Source: Echinococcus granulosus (Eukaryota > Platyhelminthes > Cestoda > Cyclophyllidea > Taeniidae). From it: DNA of 64,000 nt. This document shows, piece by piece, positions 12,601-22,600 of the stretch (its first letter is position 1; each line of letters opens with the position of its first letter). Under the pieces are notes generated by a model. That model searched no databases. It saw nothing but the letters and a program-made list of their open reading frames with translations, and had not been told where the DNA came from. A program made the translations under genes and the position numbers. The stretch spans positions 354,207 to 418,206 of the forward strand of contig NW_020170383.1 of NCBI RefSeq assembly GCF_000524195.1. The letters are read 5' to 3'.

Positions 12601-13745
12601 GATTTCCTCCAAAAATCCTTTGTATTCGGTGCCCGAAGATGGCACTGACTCTACTAATGGGGTCAAGAGGCGAAAGGTGGCCGATGATGGGGGTAAGCTT
12701 GCTGTGTCATTGAATTAAGGAGAAATTCTTGTAATAATACCCATGGTTGCTATTTTGCTACAGAAAATTCCTCCAGGGGTAGTCTCCGGTCATTTTCTGC
12801 GCAGGAGGACGAGGAAGAAGGGGAGTTCCACTATGAAACTGAGACTGAAAGTCGATTTTTCCCAACTTTGCAAAATGCAGACTCCGAGAATAACGACCTT
12901 CAAAGGCCATCCACCACCCCAGCGGTGCCCAATGTCTATGTTGATGAGGATAGCAGGGTAAGTCGATGTTTATTTGCATTAATAGGACGTAATTTATGTT
13001 CTAAACTGTAGTGCTTTATTAGTACCGAAAAGACAGGGTGAGTAGAATAAACTCATTTGGTTACTACAGCTTATGCATCACTGCAAAAATCTCAACTTAA
13101 TGGCTACATAAGTGGGCGAAATATAGGCCTTTTTCATCCTGTGTGTATTTAAATTGACTTAACATTAGCTTTCTATGAAATCGATTTATTAATGAAAGGT
13201 ATGTGATAGATACAGTTGCACTTTAAGGATTAGTTGGCACTTACGAGATCTCACTTTCGCTCTCCACTGACTTCACCTTTGGGTCTGCAGTCGGCGTCCA
13301 TCTCTTTTCCAGTTCTTAATGGATGAACGGAGTTCCATAGTGGCTGCACAGGACACACTAGTAGCCCAAGACCTGCAGTTGACAAGCTCTGAGTCTAGTG
13401 GAGACCTCTCAGAACGCGAGGGCGGAGAGTTAATGGACGACTCCGTAGTCGGTACCGCTGCTGCGGCTCTTTCACGACCGCCTTCGCGCTACTCGGTATG
13501 CGCTATGGTTGCGTTCTCCTTACATTTTGCTTTTTACTCAAATGAAGTAAGTAAAAACGCTTTTTGAACAGCCTGACTTGGCTTCTGACCACGCGAATGA
13601 CTGCTTCGACTCGCGATCTGAAGGCACTCCCGTCGTAGACGTCAACGATGGCAGTGACAGCAACGCTGGTGACAGACCAGTTAAGCGTCAGCGGGTTGAA
13701 TTTTTCATTGGAAGTGATGAAGAAGATTGGGACTCTGGAGAGTAG
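1..13745 (+). CDS. TAF1: TAF1, TFIID subunit 1 (5'-partial, 23 exons in window)
   Basis: TAF1 is the scaffold subunit of TFIID; in the nucleus it contacts core-promoter DNA, TAF7 and acetylated histones to nucleate RNA polymerase II initiation. Exons read: 1-103 (frame from base 3), 302-694, 1189-1379, 1808-2082, 2199-2747, 3271-3590, 4033-4249, 4658-4837, 4912-5254, 5702-5907, 6264-6586, 7574-8030, 8319-8723, 8897-9104, 9783-10174, 10633-10983, 11166-11364, 11612-11841, 12068-12312, 12475-12692, 12764-12957, 13313-13495, 13572-13745. Every junction is GT-AG and every phase matches, giving 2117 codons then TAG. Collinear family landmarks run from [10 protein letters not shown] through [35 protein letters not shown] and the zinc knuckle to two bromodomains. 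The start codon and N-terminal TBP-binding part are upstream of the window. Already longer than the whole human protein (about 1,870-1,890 residues). The identity is secure; exons 2, 13 and 22 have the least certain borders. Confidence 0.95.
1189..2747 (+). CDS. TAF1: TAF1 exons 3-5: WYD region and paired W-x-x-D-I-I-Y-D motifs
   Basis: Visible residues about 165-503. Exon 3 carries [16 protein letters not shown], equivalent to the RYGPARLWYD block of animal TAF1. Exon 4 (1808-2082) has an acidic run, then [11 protein letters not shown]; exon 5 (2199-2747) has [11 protein letters not shown], so the twin motif seen in vertebrates (WEDDIIWD and WEDNIIWD) is kept with Tyr replacing the second Trp. 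Exon 5 also carries a Ser/Thr/Ala-rich insert and the Phe-Pro-rich [18 protein letters not shown]. Junctions close in frame (split Cys at exon 2/3, split Asp at 3/4). Introns 3 (1380-1807) and 5 (2748-3270) contain nothing I can identify. Confidence 0.9.
3271..4837 (+). CDS. TAF1: TAF1 exons 6-8: start of DUF3591/TAF7-binding core
   Basis: Visible residues about 504-742. After an acidic and Ala-rich lead-in ([15 protein letters not shown]), the conserved core starts at [14 protein letters not shown] and continues with [59 protein letters not shown] and [11 protein letters not shown]. This region in other animals folds with TAF7 and was historically assigned the acetyltransferase activity. Exon 7 ends at a weaker donor (GTGCGA at 4250), chosen because it restores PLMNQ-SGMATRL in line with the family. 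Introns 6 (3591-4032) and 7 (4250-4657) hold no other supported feature. Confidence 0.93.
4912..5907 (+). CDS. TAF1: TAF1 exons 9-10: core with winged-helix domain
   Basis: Visible residues about 743-925. [38 protein letters not shown] and [12 protein letters not shown] are followed by the winged-helix segment [20 protein letters not shown] and [12 protein letters not shown]. Exon 10 continues [18 protein letters not shown] and [13 protein letters not shown], then an acidic Glu run (5880-5903). The winged helix is known in this family to contribute to promoter DNA contact. The split Gly codon between 5254 and 5702 closes exactly. Intron 9 (5255-5701) and intron 10 (5908-6263) show no further gene. 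Confidence 0.95.
6264..8030 (+). CDS. TAF1: TAF1 exons 11-12: end of core, acidic/Ser/Gly insert
   Basis: Visible residues about 926-1185. Exon 11 carries [31 protein letters not shown] and [20 protein letters not shown]; exon 12 restarts with [16 protein letters not shown] through the split Arg codon and continues [13 protein letters not shown] and [15 protein letters not shown], all collinear with animal TAF1. Next come an acidic tract ([17 protein letters not shown]) and a Gly/Ser tract, then a charged helix ([19 protein letters not shown]). Intron 11 (6587-7573, 987 nt) is one of the longest of this gene and holds nothing I can identify apart from a small inverted repeat near 7497-7512. 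Confidence 0.93.
8319..9104 (+). CDS. TAF1: TAF1 exons 13-14: conserved region before zinc knuckle and basic helix
   Basis: Visible residues about 1186-1390. After a Lys-rich and Gln-rich lead (ANAQQQQPG), the conserved block reads [36 protein letters not shown] and [20 protein letters not shown]. Exon 14 continues [17 protein letters not shown], a basic, probably helical stretch, and ends in the first half of the zinc knuckle (MRCGACGQT). The first residues of exon 13 ([11 protein letters not shown]) have no clear counterpart, so its 5' border could lie slightly downstream. Confidence 0.9.
9783..10983 (+). CDS. TAF1: TAF1 exons 15-16: zinc knuckle, Gly-rich linker, basic segment
   Basis: Visible residues about 1390-1637. 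Exons 14 and 15 join through a split Gly to give [19 protein letters not shown], a C-x2-C-x4-H-x6-C zinc knuckle nearly identical to the animal consensus. A long Pro/Gly-rich insert ([13 protein letters not shown], then a Gly-rich run) and an acidic Asp stretch follow, much longer than in vertebrates. Exon 16 holds [19 protein letters not shown], a Gly/Ser-rich stretch and [19 protein letters not shown], the basic lead into bromodomain 1. Introns 14 (9105-9782) and 15 (10175-10632) show no other feature. Confidence 0.92.
11166..11700 (+). CDS. TAF1: TAF1 exon 17 and first part of exon 18: bromodomain 1
   Basis: Visible residues about 1638-1733. The acetyl-lysine reader fold is shown by [57 protein letters not shown] and, after intron 17 (11365-11611), [13 protein letters not shown]. 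The acetyl-lysine-binding Asn (FNG) and the NYY tyrosines are kept. The shelf position that is Tyr-Pro-Phe in vertebrate TAF1 bromodomain 1 is Lys-Ile-Phe here. A split Gly joins exons 17 and 18. Confidence 0.95.
11735..12312 (+). CDS. TAF1: TAF1 last part of exon 18 and exon 19: bromodomain 2
   Basis: Visible residues about 1745-1862. [20 protein letters not shown] links the two bromodomains as in animals. Then [11 protein letters not shown] joins [18 protein letters not shown] across intron 18 (11842-12067), followed by [20 protein letters not shown] and [16 protein letters not shown]. The binding Asn (YNG) and the DYY pair are present; the vertebrate Trp-Pro-Phe shelf is Arg-Ala-Phe. Tandem bromodomains with a short linker are specific to metazoan-type TAF1. 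Confidence 0.95.
12475..13745 (+). CDS. TAF1: TAF1 exons 20-23: acidic C-terminal tail
   Basis: Visible residues about 1862-2117. The tail is low-complexity and rich in Asp, Glu and Ser, with a basic patch [11 protein letters not shown], a second patch [17 protein letters not shown] and the terminal DWDSGE before TAG at 13743-13745. This matches the general character, not the sequence, of the acidic tail in animals. Exon 22 is placed at 13313 because the nearer upstream acceptor at 13290 runs into an in-frame TGA within 36 nt. Phases of all four exons fit. Confidence 0.85.
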
Positions 13746-14203
13746 AATAAGTTTGTAAAAAAATACCGTTTTCATTATCTTGTACATAGCATTTCGGGTT
13801 TTTCTGGCCCCTTTCTCCTTTTATTTGAAAATAATATTCCGCGACGACGCATATTGTTAGATGCAGCTAAAGTTCTGAATGGGAAAAAACGGGGTTTACT
13901 TTTCGGAGGAGCACGTTAGTATTGCTCTTTTACATCAACAAGTGTAGCATTGGGAAGGTTGTCGTATTTACTTGTTCTAGCAAAAATATGACCTCTGATG
14001 GTTTATTTGCTTGGGCGTGGTTCCTGTTTCTCTCGAAGCGGAGTTTTTTTTCTTTCTTAGATATGTGCATATTGACGCGTGAAGGCTACATTTAAATCTG
14101 ATTTCGGTTTTATAACTTCATTCATGGTGAAGGTGACGCATTTTTGTTGTTTAAATTTTGAAGAATGGGTCGCGTTTAATAATCGTTTTGAAAACCAAAT
14201 AAA
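13746..14203 (+). other. TAF1 3' UTR with AATAAA at 14198-14203
   Basis: The 458 bases after the TAF1 stop are AT-rich and carry no coding signal. The first canonical AATAAA hexamer is at 14198-14203, followed by AT- and GT-containing sequence, so it is the likely polyadenylation signal. An earlier, weaker GAATAAG lies immediately after the stop at about 13745. Confidence 0.55.
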
Positions 14204-17200
14204 TGAATGAATGCAAATGAATTATTTAACCAACTGGTGATCATAAGGGTGTGTGAGACTGACCCCTTATACCCGTTGCTTGTCATACAGTGCCAACTTA
14301 ATCAAGATTGAAAGTTCCGGCTTGTGGTTTGCAATGCTTGCTGGGAAATATTGGGCAAAGGTTTTGTTTTCTGTGCTATCATTGCGTAAACTCACTAAGA
14401 CAATTCATCTATCTGCCTAGATGACTTGTTACAGGGACGATCCAACTTTCGTATAAAATGCGGTGGACATTCTAACTGAGTCCCGTGCATTTACTAATCG
14501 TATTTGACAGGAAATTTTCCTCTGGAAGACACGACTTTTATTTTCATGGATTACAAAGGTAGACTTGCTTCATTTTATTTCAGTGAGTAGATGTTTAGGA
14601 AGAAGTTTTCTGTCTCATTCATTGTTGATTCTCATTTATGAAAATATCAGTTTAATTAAAGTGGTGAAGAAGAAGACTAACGGTCTTAGGCACCGCCCCA
14701 ATTTGGCGTGTCGGTTTTTTTGTAAAAGTGCGTTGTATGAAGGGGAGGGTTTGATGCGTGATATACCAGCTGAAGTAAAGCGGCGGCATAAAGTTGTCAA
14801 GGTCGTTTGCCAGTGTCTTTCCTTTCTGACCTTCACCGACAGACACTAGAATACATTTTTTTGCTTGACTGAATGATTAATCCACCACCTCCTGTTGCCG
14901 GTGTATTTGCCCTACTAATACCGTCAACCCCACACTAGCGACTGCTGGGGTGTTTTCTACTGGTTCACGATATTGGGTGACCTTGGGCTTGCCTACCGGT
15001 GTTTTGTCCAAAAGGTGGAGTGGTTTGGGCTCACGACTGCACGCGTCCGCCATGTCACAAGAACGAAATGTGTTGTTCCTTTTTCATTTAAAACGATGAC
15101 CAAGGGTGGCTTCTTCCCCCTCAGCTCTTGGGCAAATGTGGTAGAGTGAAGCAGTGCTAGGGTAACACTGCCCTCGCCTTAAGGTAGCTGGTTTTAATGG
15201 GAAGTTTCGGTGAATTTGAGATTAAGTTGTCCCTTAAAGGAGGGTGATTTTACAAAAAAGCTAGCAATTTATAAATTGATCATATTTGTTCTGTCAACCC
15301 CTGAGAAGCAATTCAGCATTCTTAACCTGTGTGGCATCAACCGGGCTATATGCGCTTACTAGAATGTGTGTCGGTGGCAGACTGCAACATGCTATTACGT
15401 TCCTCGGACTAATTAAGTACCCTAAGTCTATTTATTGTAGCCTTATCAAGAAGGATTTCCTAAGACGGCTGGTTTTCACATTGGTTCCCATTAGAAAAGT
15501 TATTTTTGGGGAACGGTGGCAAGTCAAATGCTCCAAGTTAAGATCACGGGACATCTTCGTGCTTGCGCCGCTCTATTTTTAGTCCATAGCAAATCTTTGT
15601 GAAAATAAGTTTTCGGAAGTGAGTCGTATTTTTGATATGGATTTCTACTTTCAAAAGGTCCTTAAGACGCAGAATATATTGTTAAATTTCATCATACTTT
15701 TTCCGTTTTCCCTTGCTTGTCTTGGAATCAATCAAAGGCTTTTACCGGAAACTATGAATGAAAAACTGATAACAAAATGGTTCCCTTGACTCACTCTGAT
15801 GCTCCTTGCTTTCTGCCCCTGAAATTATCAAGTATTTTTTGCCCTGGATCCTGATCGAGTTGCCCTACCGCTCCTTTAATTTTGGATTTTTCGTACCAAA
15901 CGCGAGAAACATGAGCTGACCTCCTCTTAGGATTCCGATCCCCACGTCCAGAACTTGCAATATAATCGGTCACTTACCCTTACGTCATACTGGATTTCCA
16001 TCAACTATTTGACGCATTTGAATGTACAAGGCTTGAGCATGAACTGATTGAGGAAGGTACCAGTTTTGTAAAATAGCTTTTAGGAGTTGTTTATAATGAA
16101 TGTTGTCTTGATATGAACTCAAGCAAATTTAGCGCCCTCAGATTTCTCTGATGGCAAAAGAGGGCATACTACTTGAGTAGAATATATCTGTTCGACATAC
16201 AGAAGGGGTTGGGGCTGCTGAAATGGCCTGAAAGCCAGCCCGCCCTTCGCCGATACATTGGCGGAGACACGGAGTAGCCCTTTTCCATAACTAGTTAACT
16301 AAGCAGCCAAAGTATTACAAATGGTCTTATGGTACACCCAATCTTTATTTGTGTATCTAGGCAAAGAAAAGCAATAAACAAAGACCTTTCCTGCTTTAGG
16401 ATGTTCCACCGCCCCAAATCATGAGTTATCGGATATTTTGCTGCACGTAATGTATAATATTCCACCACGTAGTAGTTTTATTCCGAGTGTGCGTAAATTT
16501 AACTTTTATTGGAGTTCGGACATTCGAATTGGTCGCCAATAAGATGTTCACTACTATAAATTAGTGCATTTAACTGCGTTGGCTCGAATGTCTGTACTTG
16601 GGGCTGTAACATCTACTGCGCCCCGTCACATCCATTCGCGTGGCTGTTGTCACGAGCGTGGATACGAGTAGTGGTGAAGTGGTGGCTAGCATGGAATTTC
16701 AGACAACAATTTACAATAAATTAGGGAATATGTTCTTGCCAAACGAATAACAAAAGTGGAATGCATATATTCTAGTGACCAGAAAATCGTATCATTACCG
16801 AATAGTAATAATGCAAGTTGTCACGACCCATATTTGTAATTTCTTCATACGAAAATACACCTCGACTACTTTTATTTGACGAAGGTTATGATGATATCGA
16901 ATGGGGAGTTAGGACTCTGGAAAGCATTGAAATGCTCTCATCAGCATTTGTTAAGCTAATAATAGTCCTTTAATTAAGTCCACCCTAAATTTTGCCTTTG
17001 AAATTTCATCTAATTGAATTTTGATGTCTCCGATGCGAGATTTTGTATTTAGTTTGCAGAATATTCACAAGAGGGCGCGAAGCCTGAATTCACCGCTAAT
17101 GACGCCTCGCCAAGTTCCCAGGTGGGAAGTAGCGATGGTGCGTTTTCAAGTCTGCCGCATTCAGAGGTCAAGTGGGACTTTTCTCACAGTGTCTAAGGCG

Positions 17201-19519
17201 GATGGAGGGGAGCGCCCTGAGGAGGTGAAGTTGCCTGCCGCCGCCCACAGATATGCCACCGAAGGTGGGATCTGTGACTCAAAGGTCAGCGTCCATCAAT
17301 TTGGTTGGTGTGGCTGCACACGAGCATATGATGCAATACAATTTTCTGAACAGCCTAAAATCCTTTTCGACACGATTGCTCACCTAGACCGGTTGAAAGT
17401 GAGGCTACAACCATCTATCAAGATTCGCACCACAGTAAAAACCTGAACTAAAAAGGTAGACTGTGAGACCCAGCACAGTAGGGATTGGCAGTTTGGACAC
17501 AGGAAGTTTATCTTTGGTGGAGGTTTTGGCCACATCACGTCTACGGTCAAATCGTGCTTGTGCAACAAGTGGACTTCATCAATGATGGAGGCCTTCAACT
17601 CCAATGAACTCTCATCGGGTAACGGCACTAATGTTATCTTAAAATGACTTACCTTTCTACGCATATTTCAAAGCACCAAGCAGCGAGGGTCTTGCGACTG
17701 AAACTCAGTGCTTTTTGATGGCTTCACAGTCCAACGGCATGTTTGCGTTGATAATGATCCTTTTTGCAAAGGCCAAATGTAGAAATGACTCATTTATATG
17801 ATTGTCTCAATGGAGTATGCCTAACAATTAGTCATTTTACCGTAGCTTTCTGCGCGGAACATCGAATCCCAGTGCAAAAAAGTTCGTTTGCTTACTGCCC
17901 AGTGCTTCAGGCCAATGTTTCGTGTCCCATCGGCCACTTGCTCAAACTGCTTTTTGGAGAATCCATAAGACTTCTGTTAAAATTTGGCGATCCCTGTATC
18001 AAAATGCCTCAGAAACAACCTCATTTGAATAACGAATGTTGGTGATTACCCGAAGTATACGCGTTGTTCGATCTCTTTGCCATTTAAACATTAGAAATTA
18101 AGTGGATGTAACTAGTAAAAGTACAATGTGCCGTTTAATTGGAACGTTTAGTTAACCCAAATTAGCACTATGGAACAACGTTGGTAACATTGAAAGAGCA
18201 ATGCACTAATAAAACAAGTTTACACAGCTATTTGTATTCAAGGCCTGGAGTTATAGCACAAAGAGCCAAAAATGTATCAGGTGACCAAAGAGTTGGTACG
18301 GTTTATTGGTATAACTCGTTACAATCAGTTGCTGTTGCCGTTGCTGCTTGTGAAGGGGGAACCCGTGCAACACAAGAGATCGTTTATATAAATGCACTGC
18401 CTTTCATTTGCGGTCTGTACTACTTCCCACCTACCTCGAATCCGCACATCATGCAATCACGATTCAACACAGTGGATGCCACTTGAACTCATCCGCTCCA
18501 CCAATCGAGTTGAATTCGCTGTTGAGGCTGCAGACACTCCTCGTCGATGTTGCCCCACAGTGCCTGATTCGGGTGATACAAATCTCCCAAACACGTATCA
18601 CCTTCGGATGAATCCGCTATTCCCGACGACGACGACGTCGGCGATGATGGTGATGGTGGTGGCGATGCGGATGATGAATGACATGCCACTGTTAATTGGG
18701 ATACTTGGAACTCAACATGTCAAGTGCATGTTGAACACGAGTGATGAAACAGTTCGTGTGCACCTGCATCAATAGGCCAAGTGAAGTGGTGGAAGCCACC
18801 AAACAGGCAGGTGTCACTTTCATGCGCTGACAGGCGACACTAGATCTTGAGGACTGTCTAGTTGTTCCTCACTCCTTCCTCACTTGTTATCGCAACACAC
18901 CGTGCATTCTGGCTTGTTTACTGGATGCATGGATGGATGGATGACTGCCTGACTAGTAGACTGCGTCCTGACTGACTTGTGTGCACAAATGGCCTTTGCC
19001 GCTTGTAATCCAACCCTCGTCAAACCACTGAATGGGTCATCCTCACACGATTCACTCACTACGCACGTGAGTGAGGTGGCACGTACCACTCCATCCGCAG
19101 AAGGCTGCGCTCGGTTTGCGAGAGTGTGGTGGACTGCGCACAGACTCATCGTTCACTTGTTGAAGGCCAAATAGTTACGAGGCAAAGCAACACCTCGCAG
19201 CACATCCTGCAAGACTTAGCCGAGAGATTCGCACTTTGTGGTTGGAGGGAGGCGCTGTCGTGTCCGCAGCCTTCGTGCACCTCTCTCTTCGGACACCTCT
19301 CTCCACAATCGCATGATCATCACATGCGAACTAGAGTGAACGGTTGGAAGGCAGAAATGCAATGGCAGAAGGGGAGGTGGGGAGGGCTAGCTTTAGTCTC
19401 TTAAGGTAAGACGAAGTTCAATAAAAGGGAAATGTGCAGGTCTGTGTTTGGTTGGGGGAGGAGTGCAGAATGTGCGGGTGATCGTCCCTCAAATTGGGTT
19501 TTCTTTGAAGTTTACTGCT
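14204..19519. other. Intergenic DNA, no supported gene; GC-richer island 18.3-19.4 kb
   Basis: No exon chain or known domain can be recognised on either strand. Open frames here are short and lack family motifs. The stretch from about 18.3 to 19.4 kb is less AT-rich than its surroundings, holds a short GGAT repeat (18923-18942) and an imperfect GAC/GATG trinucleotide tract (18626-18680), and contains one minus-strand frame that looks coding (18489-18688; see findings). The sequence ends at an assembly gap. Confidence 0.5.
18923..18942. repeat. Short GGAT microsatellite
   Basis: Five tandem GGAT-type tetramers, the second one varied (GCAT), are visible. It is too short to imply function; it marks the GC-richer island between TAF1 and the first gap. 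Confidence 0.7.
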
Positions 19520-19619
19520 NNNNNNNNNNNNNNNNNNNNNNNNNNNNNNNNNNNNNNNNNNNNNNNNNNNNNNNNNNNNNNNNNNNNNNNNNNNNNNNNN
19601 NNNNNNNNNNNNNNNNNNN
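19520..19619. other. Assembly gap, 100 N
   Basis: Exactly 100 N. A round number like this normally denotes a scaffold join of unknown true length, so features near it may be incomplete and distances across it should not be trusted. Confidence 0.97.
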
Positions 19620-22600
19620 ATTATTTGGTTTTTGTCATGAAAATTGTGCGAAAGTTTTTTACTTTCCTTACCTATCATAACCCAAAAGCCTCAAATTTTA
19701 GTAAGTTAATGTAAGATAAGCGGCTAAGTAGCAGGTGGCCCTCGGAATACTCTTTGGTGAAACTCCTGTTCTCTTTGAAGATTCAAAAACTGAGAAACAT
19801 AATTATTTTACCGAAATATGCGCATGCATATCTATGTGAAGTGGGTTAATGTGGTGTCTTACGAGTAATCAAGCCAGCTTTAAAGCATTAGCATGAATGA
19901 AAAGTTATCAGTTGCTTTAATTAACACATGCACCTAAGTGTCATTGGTAGGGTACCTGCGACTAGGCATTGAAATGCTTGCCAAATTGCAAAGTTCATTT
20001 CCATTTATGGCCCCTTATGTCGACTTGGCCTTTGTGATTTGTTGAATAGCGCCACAGCGCAGGAATATGGGTTTAACTTTTGAAGTAATTTTGAGTTATG
20101 GGATCAGAACCTGTCTACCTACACCGAGATGGCTCACAGAAATCATCGTGTTTGCACTATGATTGTCCGCAATTCGTTATCTCACACCCACTGGTTAGCC
20201 TACCTGAATCTCGCAAGCTCTACTTACCACGCTAACCACCGTTCTTGGTTCTAGAATAACCTGGGGAAAACTTCATTTTATCTGTGTCATCATTATGTAG
20301 AACAAAGATTATTCCGTGTTAGCTTATACAATGAGGGCCCACTTGGTCGCTTTGGCAGTTGTCGAAAGGAACACATCAATAATTGACCAGAAACATGTTC
20401 TCTCTCCGTTTTTCAATCCACACCGTTTTTAAATGGGTCGGGTGATTTCGTCATCTGTTGAGCAGACGATGAATTGCTGAGGCTCGAAGGGTTTTATGAT
20501 GCCTTAAGAGGATGTTGCGTTACTAAGGTCAACTTTTGACGACTGGAGTAGTCGAATGCACCACAGCCAGTTAAGGGGCCTCTTAACGACTCGAAAACAC
20601 GAGGGACTGAGTTCATGCTCGCATAAGATGTGTTTTTTTTCTTCTACGTGCCGGCTTTTCGGTCTACGTAGGAATTCCATCAGTCAACATCTCTAATGAG
20701 TCGCCAGTAATTCAAAATCAGACTGCATAAAAAGTTACAGTGTGTTTTAACCTTATCACAATTATGCGGTTATCGCACAAAATGCACAAAATGATGGCAG
20801 CTTCCACTAACTGATTGTATCTATTGTATCTATTTACTTAAGGTCATTGCCTTTGAAAGCATTAGAGCTGAATTAACGTATTCGGCTTGGAATAGCTAGG
20901 TTCAAAAGTATTTGATGTTGTTCTTTTGGCACCGTAATTTCACACCATTTGTATAAAATTTGCACTTTCTAACTCGTCTTTCACTGTGGTAAGTGTAGGA
21001 AATTTGCGTACTTATGCAAATGTCAGTTTGCCTACAGCTGAGGACCTGATTTTTTCTCTGTGGCTTTGAGAAGAGCCAGTTGAAGAGACTCTCACGGGGA
21101 TCTCTGCGCTAGCGGAAAGGGCGGAGGCACACCCCGCAATAAATCAGAGGCAAAATTCGTTGCAGAATGGCCTTATGACTCTCGGTAATCCTGGGAGGAT
21201 GAGGCAAACCACTCTGAGTTTACAGATTCAAGTAATTCATTTGAAAATTCAGTGGTTTGTGCAGAGTGCACCAATGCCGTATTCTGTTGCGCCAACTACC
21301 GACTGCCGCCATTGTTGTTTCACAAAGAGGTCTTCAATTTCACCTACTAAAATGTCCAATACATTACTAAATTTATGCACTAAGTAGGTATTCTTTGGGG
21401 AAGAGAGAAATTGCCGACTTCATTCAAATCAGTCATCTTGTAATGGTCAAACTAGTAAATTTCTACATTAGGTGTTTAATGATATAACTAAGTGTATCTT
21501 CTTCAAGTTATCCGGCAAATGTAAGTTCATCTACTTCTTCGACTTTTGCATTTTTGAAACCCCGTTAAAAAAAACCAGTAGTGCATGTATGCTGCAATCC
21601 TGGTGTTGGTAATATGGGTAACTTTGAATGCACACCAAGGGAGGAGTACAAGAATTACTAAGGAAATGGAGAATCTTATGCAACTGGGAACAGAAATTCT
21701 CCTAATGCGAGTGCTACACTATGTGTTCTTACGTTCCCTAAGAAATGTTTAAAACTCCAGATAACTGTATTCATGGAATCACTGAAATCCACTTTAAAAC
21801 CATATCTGAAAATAAGAATAAACTGTCCTTCAAAAGTATTAGTTTTCCTACACATCTGGCGTTTTTATTTCTTACTGATCATGTTTAGAGCCTTAAGGGT
21901 GTGCCAATCTTGAATAATTTCAGCCCTCTACCTTAACACTCTCTTTCGTTAAACCTTTTTTTGAGAATGGTGAAAAATGTAAAAAAAGCGAAAATTTCTC
22001 CCATAAAGTTACTTCTCCACACCACAGCATGAAGGAAGCATCACGTGGTTTCAACCATGCATTGTGTTTATCGCTAAGCCCTGGACCCCATCGCGGTGTC
22101 TTACACTTCATTCCAAATAGACACGAAGTCGAAAACATGCGAGACTACTAACATTAGCCCATTTACTAACAAAGGATTACGGTGTGCAGACCTCGGCTGC
22201 TTTAAAGAGAGGAGGCGCCTACAGGCGCACCATGCGAAACCGCCACGTGAGAGGGTGCCAAGCGCAGCGGTGAGCAAGTGGCAGCATTTCGCAATCTTGC
22301 TTTACATTTCCACGCTTCGCATCGTAGTGCATTCACCAAAGTGTGGTTTAAACTTATTCTCCCCCTCAGTATTAATTACGTCCTCTTTAATTTCTCCAGC
22401 AAATATCAATGAAGCGAACTGCCATAGTTAAACAAGTTGCCTTATACATATAACATTTGGTTCACCGCTTTCATGATTGCATTGACATCATTTCTGTGTA
22501 ATGTCACTAAAGGACACTATGGCTTTCATTTGCGGAGATGATCTTGTTGAAACGCGCCAAACAAAATCATTACTTTCAAGACAATAAAAATTTCTAGAGA

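Noticed and set aside
13291..13312. Upstream acceptor for TAF1 exon 22 (after GGGTCTGCAG)
   Set aside because: In the required phase it reaches TGA after eleven codons, whereas the acceptor at 13312 keeps the frame open through to the final exon.
17021..17446. 141-codon plus-strand frame in intergenic DNA
   Set aside because: No domain, no splice partner and no promoter or poly(A) context. Composition does not resemble the confirmed exons.
22096..22431. 111-codon plus-strand frame
   Set aside because: No domain or conserved motif and no supporting splice or poly(A) signals.
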